A stretch of DNA of 64,000 nt from Pseudochrobactrum asaccharolyticum (GTDB lineage: Bacteria; Pseudomonadota; Alphaproteobacteria; Rhizobiales; Rhizobiaceae), in the NCBI RefSeq assembly GCF_003314995.1, contig NZ_QNRH01000001.1, positions 798,117 to 862,116 of the forward strand, read 5' to 3'. Position numbers and translations under genes: made by a program. Shown here piece by piece: positions 60,430 to 64,000 of the stretch (positions within the stretch are counted from its first letter, which is position 1; each line of letters starts with the position of its first letter). The notes beneath the pieces were generated by a model. It did not search any database. It was not told the DNA's origin and was given only the letters and a program-made list of their open reading frames with translations.

Positions 60430-61668
60430 TTATTTTACGCTGATAATATTATGCTCAGGGCCGAATGGAAATCCGGTGATATTGGTTGAGCTATTTTCGC
60501 CGATCACCATGATATCATGCTCACGATAACCGCCGGCACCGGGTAGACCTTCCGGAATGGAAAGCATCGGTTCCATTGAAACGACCATGCCGGGTTGCAG
60601 AACTGTTTTGACATCTTCGCGCAGCTCCACGCCGCCTTCACGTCCATAGTAATGGCACATCACACCGAAGGAATGGCCGTATCCGAAGGATCTGTAACCC
60701 AGCAGGTTGTGGCTGCGGTAAATCTCATTGAGCTCTTTGGCGATATCACCACAGCAGGCACCTGGTTGTAGCAGCTCCAGCCCACGACGATGGACGGCAC
60801 AATTAATTTCCCAGATTTTCAGGCTGGCATCATCCGCATGATCTAAGAACATGGTACGTTCCAGTGCGGTGTAATAGCCTGCAATCATAGGAAAGCAGTT
60901 CATCGACAGTATGTCGCCTTTTTGAACACGGCGGCTGGTCACCGGATTATGCGCACCATCGGTATTGATGCCGGACTGGAACCACGACCAGCTGTCCATC
61001 AGTTCTGCATGGGGCAGTTTTTCGGCAATGTAGCGGATCATCGCCTGTGTTCCGGCCATTGCAACTTCATATTCCGGCACGTTTTCATGAATGCTATTGA
61101 AAATCGCTGCACCACCGGCATCGGCTGTTGCTGTGCCTGTTTTGATCAGTGCGATCTCTTCTTCAGATTTGACCGTTCTGAACCACATGATGTGCTGGCT
61201 GATATCGACAAATTCAACATCCGGAAACGCCTCATCCAGCAGTGTCCGGAAATGCAGATCAATATGATCAAATTCAATGCCGACACGCTTGGCTTTAGGC
61301 AATGTTTGCTGAAGGGCATAGAAATAATTGTCACGGTTCCAGTCGGTATAGGTGATATTATCACCATAGGTGCGGCGCCACGGCTGGCCGGCATCAACAC
61401 CTGCGGATACTGAAACAGCTTTCGTGTCTGTCACAATGAAGGCATAGCGTCTGGCAAAGGAACAATAAACGAAATCAGCGAAATAGCAGATATTGTGATA
61501 GGATGTGAGCAGGGCGGCATCGAGGCCGGTTTCCTGCAATATTTTGCGCAGACCGTCATGACGACGGTTCATTTCAGCGGCGCTGAATGTTGGCGTGACC
61601 TTATCGCCATTGTGCATTTTTTGCAGGCGCGCCAGTTCATTTAATGTATTCGTGACATGCATATTCAT
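60430..61668 (-). CDS. Creatinase (creatine amidinohydrolase)
   Basis: A 412-aa M24-fold enzyme hydrolysing creatine to sarcosine and urea. It aligns from memory along its length with Pseudomonas creatinase: NGDKVTPTFSAAEMNRR, LLTSYHNICYFADFVYCSFARR, GQPWRRTYG, TDWNRDNYF, SWSWFQSGINTDGAHNPVTSRRV, NCFPMIAGYYTALERTMFLDH, YGHSFGVMCHYYGREGGVELRED and GLPGAGGYREHDI. The catalytic His is H240 in GAHN (His232 in the Pseudomonas enzyme). Metal ligands of aminopeptidases are absent, as in true creatinases. GGGGAAG precedes the ATG. It lies between the duplicated tRNA-Leu genes. Confidence 0.93.
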   Translation of the reverse strand: MNMHVTNTLNELARLQKMHNGDKVTPTFSAAEMNRRHDGLRKILQETGLDAALLTSYHNICYFADFVYCSFARRYAFIVTDTKAVSVSAGVDAGQPWRRTYGDNITYTDWNRDNYFYALQQTLPKAKRVGIEFDHIDLHFRTLLDEAFPDVEFVDISQHIMWFRTVKSEEEIALIKTGTATADAGGAAIFNSIHENVPEYEVAMAGTQAMIRYIAEKLPHAELMDSWSWFQSGINTDGAHNPVTSRRVQKGDILSMNCFPMIAGYYTALERTMFLDHADDASLKIWEINCAVHRRGLELLQPGACCGDIAKELNEIYRSHNLLGYRSFGYGHSFGVMCHYYGREGGVELREDVKTVLQPGMVVSMEPMLSIPEGLPGAGGYREHDIMVIGENSSTNITGFPFGPEHNIISVK

Positions 61669-61909
61669 AATGACTTCCCCTTTATTTCTGATGTTGGGAG
61701 AGACGTTATGAATTTAAAAATCAGCTTTCCAATGAGTAATTCATATGGCTCGATTTGCGTTGCTTATACGCAGGGATAAGACGTGATCAGGTGCGTATTT
61801 TTGTGAATTTTGGCGATAATCGTTTGGAATAATCTGCTTTTCAGCGGAATATACAGCTGATAAATGCAGAGTAACCTCTGATATTTCTGATCTTCAAATG
61901 GAGACCACC

Positions 61910-62371
61910 ATGCGCTGCCGCTTCTTACTTGCATCAGCCTTTTTCCTGCTACCGGTTTCAGCCATGGCGCTGGATAATGATGAGGAGCTCAGGCTGAATT
62001 TGCCGCATGGTGAGGTTATAATCGGGATTAATCAGGTTGAAGGTGAGGGGCTGGTTATCCATGCGGGCGGAGATAAAGAGCTGCTCATGGACAGCGCATA
62101 TATGCCGGAGGTTATGACAACCTATGAAGACAGTGTTCTGTTGCAACTTGCGATGGGCGGCAATGCTTGTCCGGCAACTTATGTCTGGCTGACTTATGAC
62201 GGCAAGGACTTACGTGCCAGCAAGGAATTCGGAACCTGTCTGGAAAGTGGCGAGCTGAAGAAAACAGATGGTTTTCCGGCCTTTATCATGGATGACGGGG
62301 ATTCAGCTTCGCAGCAAATTCGCTATGATTATGATGGTAAAACCATCAAGGAAACCAAGTTGACACGCTAA
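61910..62371 (+). CDS. Exported protein of unknown function
   Basis: A 153-aa protein with a signal peptide (MRCRFLLASAFFLLPVSAMA, cut near residue 20) and an acidic mature part (LDNDEELRLNLPHGEVIIG, DGKDLRASKEFGTCLESGEL). Two cysteines (NACPA and FGTCLE) could form a disulfide in the periplasm. The ATG at 61910 has GGAG 6 bases upstream; the in-frame ATG at 61898 overlaps that site. It is divergent from creatinase, sharing a 241-bp promoter region. Family not recognised. Confidence 0.7.
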   Translation: MRCRFLLASAFFLLPVSAMALDNDEELRLNLPHGEVIIGINQVEGEGLVIHAGGDKELLMDSAYMPEVMTTYEDSVLLQLAMGGNACPATYVWLTYDGKDLRASKEFGTCLESGELKKTDGFPAFIMDDGDSASQQIRYDYDGKTIKETKLTR

Positions 62372-62418
62372 GAAGCGTCGGTTTTAAGCGTAAAATCTGT
62401 TCAGTTTCTGAAGTTTCT

Positions 62419-62454
62419 CTCATGAAGGACGTCTTGAAGAGCGCCCTTCATGAG
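62419..62454. terminator. Hairpin between converging genes
   Basis: 10-bp stem CTCATGAAGG/CCTTCATGAG between the exported protein gene and the YrbL-like pseudogene; moderately T-rich flank on the plus strand. Confidence 0.65.
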
Positions 62455-62478
62455 ATGTTTTATGTTTGGCAGCGCAAT

Positions 62479-63219
62479 TTACACCCAGTTGAACAGGACG
62501 CCATCCTGCAGATCAATTCCTAAAGCCACACATGAAATGAAGCAGAGAAGCATCAAGGCTTTCTTCTTCACGGTGGATGACATGAAGTTTATCGCAACCT
62601 GCGAGTAAATGTTTTTGGCAATGCGCTTTTTATTCATCTGATTGAGCGCCGGAAACCATGCGCGCAATGGAATAAGTGTTTTATCGCCAATGCCGTCGAT
62701 CAGTATCAGCCTGTTGTTGACTTCATCAAAGACAATATTATCGAGATGAACATCGGTCGCAACAATCTTGCTGGCTACAAACCAGCGCAAGAAATTGCGT
62801 AGTTCCGAGTGAAGTTTGTCATCAAAATGACCTTCAGCAACAACTTCTTTCAGCGTTAGTGCCAGATGGCCGTTTTTTCTCCGTGCGGCTTCCACCAAAA
62901 GCCCGTTGCCTTGCGGTGTCGGAATGAGCCCGACAAAGCGCTACAAATATTGAGACGTTAACTGGCCTTCGGATTTGATTTTCGTATATTCGCGAATTTC
63001 GCGCTGCAACGGCACAGTCTGCTTATAAAAAGTGCGCAGCTTAACAAGCACTTTCCATTTCTGGAAAAAACGGCGTGCTGAGAAGTCATTTTTCTGAACT
63101 TTGATCAATAAATTTTTATGTTCAAAAGAAGTGTAGACCTTGCGCGATTGCCCTTCCGCAACAAGTTTCATGGAGTTGATTGTTACAGGATTTTCGTTTT
63201 TGTTTTTAAAATCAAGCAT
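62479..63219 (-). pseudogene. YrbL-like (PhoP-regulatory network) kinase-fold gene with in-frame amber stop
   Basis: One reading frame of 246 sense codons broken by TAG at 62941-62943 (codon 93). Before it: KLVAEGQSRKVYTSFEHKNLLIKVQK, a kinase-like nucleotide-binding start. After it, in the same frame: RFVGLIPTPQGNGLLVEAAR, then VATDVHLDNIVFDEVNNRLILIDGIGD, the catalytic and metal-binding loops of YrbL/lipopolysaccharide-kinase-like proteins. Both halves are otherwise intact, so the change looks recent. Read-through or suppression cannot be excluded. YrbL proteins have no settled substrate. Confidence 0.82.
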
Positions 63220-63894
63220 GCCACTTCTCTAATATTCAAAACATAACTTTTAATAATATATTATATTTAGATAAGAAAATAGTTTGAATTTAAATTCATC
63301 ACAAAAAATTTATGTTTTATTGTATGTTTTATAAAATTACATAATTGAATATTAATTCATATATATTATTGAATATTTTAATAATTAATTTTATTGATTT
63401 ATTTGTTTTTATTGCCTGATATATGCATTTTCAAAATTACATTCCATAACAAAACGTGTGAGTAGAGTAGTTAACCCTGCAAGGGGTTGATATACCTTAA
63501 CCCAACTCTGGACGTAGTTATGCTGACGCAAGTTGGCTTTCTCCATCAATGGCTGTGCTACTTGCTAGCCGAAATCCAATGACATGTAGCGCAAGAACAA
63601 CGCAGCTTCCCTCAGAGCTTATCATCTACAATAAAAGCGCACGTATAGTGATATAAAACCTGCCACATTAGTAAGCGATATTGGAAAATGAGCCACTAAT
63701 GAGTAGGACAGAATTGGTTTGATGTAAAATATAAGGCACTGAAAAGACGCGCTTTTATTTTATTTATTAGAAATAGTTGTAGAATTTTAATACGGTTTAT
63801 TAGGTTGATAACATTGTATCAACTTCGCGCATATATTCGACAGGAAAACTAATTTGTATCTGTATGGATAAGGGGAGAGCTCTAAAAAGAGAAA
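63220..63894. other. AT-rich, gene-poor 675-bp stretch next to the second tRNA-Leu
   Basis: 63230-63440 is extremely AT-rich with no coding region. At about 63415-63618, minus strand, a frame reads ALREAALFLRYMSLDFG, one stop, then QVAQPLMEKANLRQHNYVQS and on to a second stop; it looks like a decayed gene end but I recognise no family. No integrase or transposase is visible. Confidence 0.4.
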
Positions 63895-63999
63895 TGGTGC
63901 GGTCGAGAAGACTCGAACTTCCACGGGTTGCCCCACAGCGACCTCAACGCTGCGCGTCTACCAATTCCGCCACGACCGCACTGTGTGGTAGAAACCGAA
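63893..63999. repeat. 107-bp direct repeat, right copy (contains tRNA-Leu)
   Basis: Identical to 57657-57763. The repeat may extend further right, but at base 64000 the two copies already differ (T here, C in the left copy). Confidence 0.95.
63895..63979 (-). tRNA. tRNA-Leu (anticodon GAG), copy 2
   Basis: 85 nt with encoded CCA, identical to the copy at 57659-57743 in every base. The 3' flank is different: a CTCT/AGAG mini-hairpin with a TTTTT run on the minus strand. Confidence 0.96.
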
Positions 64000-64000
64000 T

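Noticed and set aside
60430..61668. Creatinase gene first considered as an Xaa-Pro aminopeptidase
   Set aside because: The M24 metal ligands are missing and blocks such as GQPWRR, FQSGINTDGAHN and YGHSFG match creatinase along the full length.

Overview
The window reads as a chromosomal segment of an alphaproteobacterium of the order Hyphomicrobiales (Rhizobiales), most likely Brucellaceae. The reasons are gene order and protein types: recG/sdhE/mfd, icd/trmJ-like/murI, topA/dprA/plsY/pyrC-like/pyrB, rnr/DUF983/NUDIX, dinB/DUF3572/divK and rpmG are alphaproteobacterial neighbourhoods, and an IalB-family protein and the direct-repeat type of LexA box (GTTC-N7-GTTC) are also typical. Base composition looks close to 50% GC by eye, lower than I expect for Brucella or Ochrobactrum, so a relative such as Pseudochrobactrum is possible. 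This placement is inference; no 16S rRNA is present.

Layout. 1-6.2 kb: repair and assembly genes (partial recG, sdhE, mfd) and a hydrolase. 6.3-24 kb: mixed metabolism with a lipoprotein, a methyltransferase, FrnE-like DsbA protein with a solute-binding protein, an ialB-type gene behind a hairpin-rich leader, tandem acetyltransferases, an isochorismatase/GlxA pair, icd, trmJ, murI, a CHRD protein, a MerR regulator and two exported proteins. 24-28.4 kb: acetyltransferase, SOS-controlled dinB, DUF3572, divK, a VOC protein and rpmG; pleD is not where it is expected. 28.4-41 kb: housekeeping block on the minus strand (MFS, NUDIX, DUF983, rnr, topA, dprA, plsY, a dihydroorotase-like protein without its catalytic residues, pyrB). 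41-46 kb: aidB-like gene and an accessory patch with a small AT-rich gene, a WYL regulator, a frameshifted VOC gene, an EVE-domain gene and two zinc-ribbon genes with matching promoters. 46-57.5 kb: ruvX, UPF0173 hydrolase, gatC, gatA, a second SOS-controlled Y-family polymerase, parE, an EamA transporter, lipB and a racemase.

The right end (57.66-64.0 kb) is the most distinctive part. Two identical 107-bp copies of a tRNA-Leu(GAG) gene with its flanks bracket about 6.1 kb holding a LysR regulator, an MHS-family transporter, a creatinase, a small exported protein, a YrbL-like gene broken by an amber codon and a very AT-rich gene-poor stretch. This looks like an accessory islet for creatine use.

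Cross-cutting themes: three perfect GTTC-N7-GTTC sites (dinB, the second Y-family polymerase, and the parE upstream region) suggest a local set of SOS-linked genes; MerR-type long-spacer promoters precede the merR gene and both zinc-ribbon genes; and several short tandem repeats and palindromic elements lie in or next to genes.
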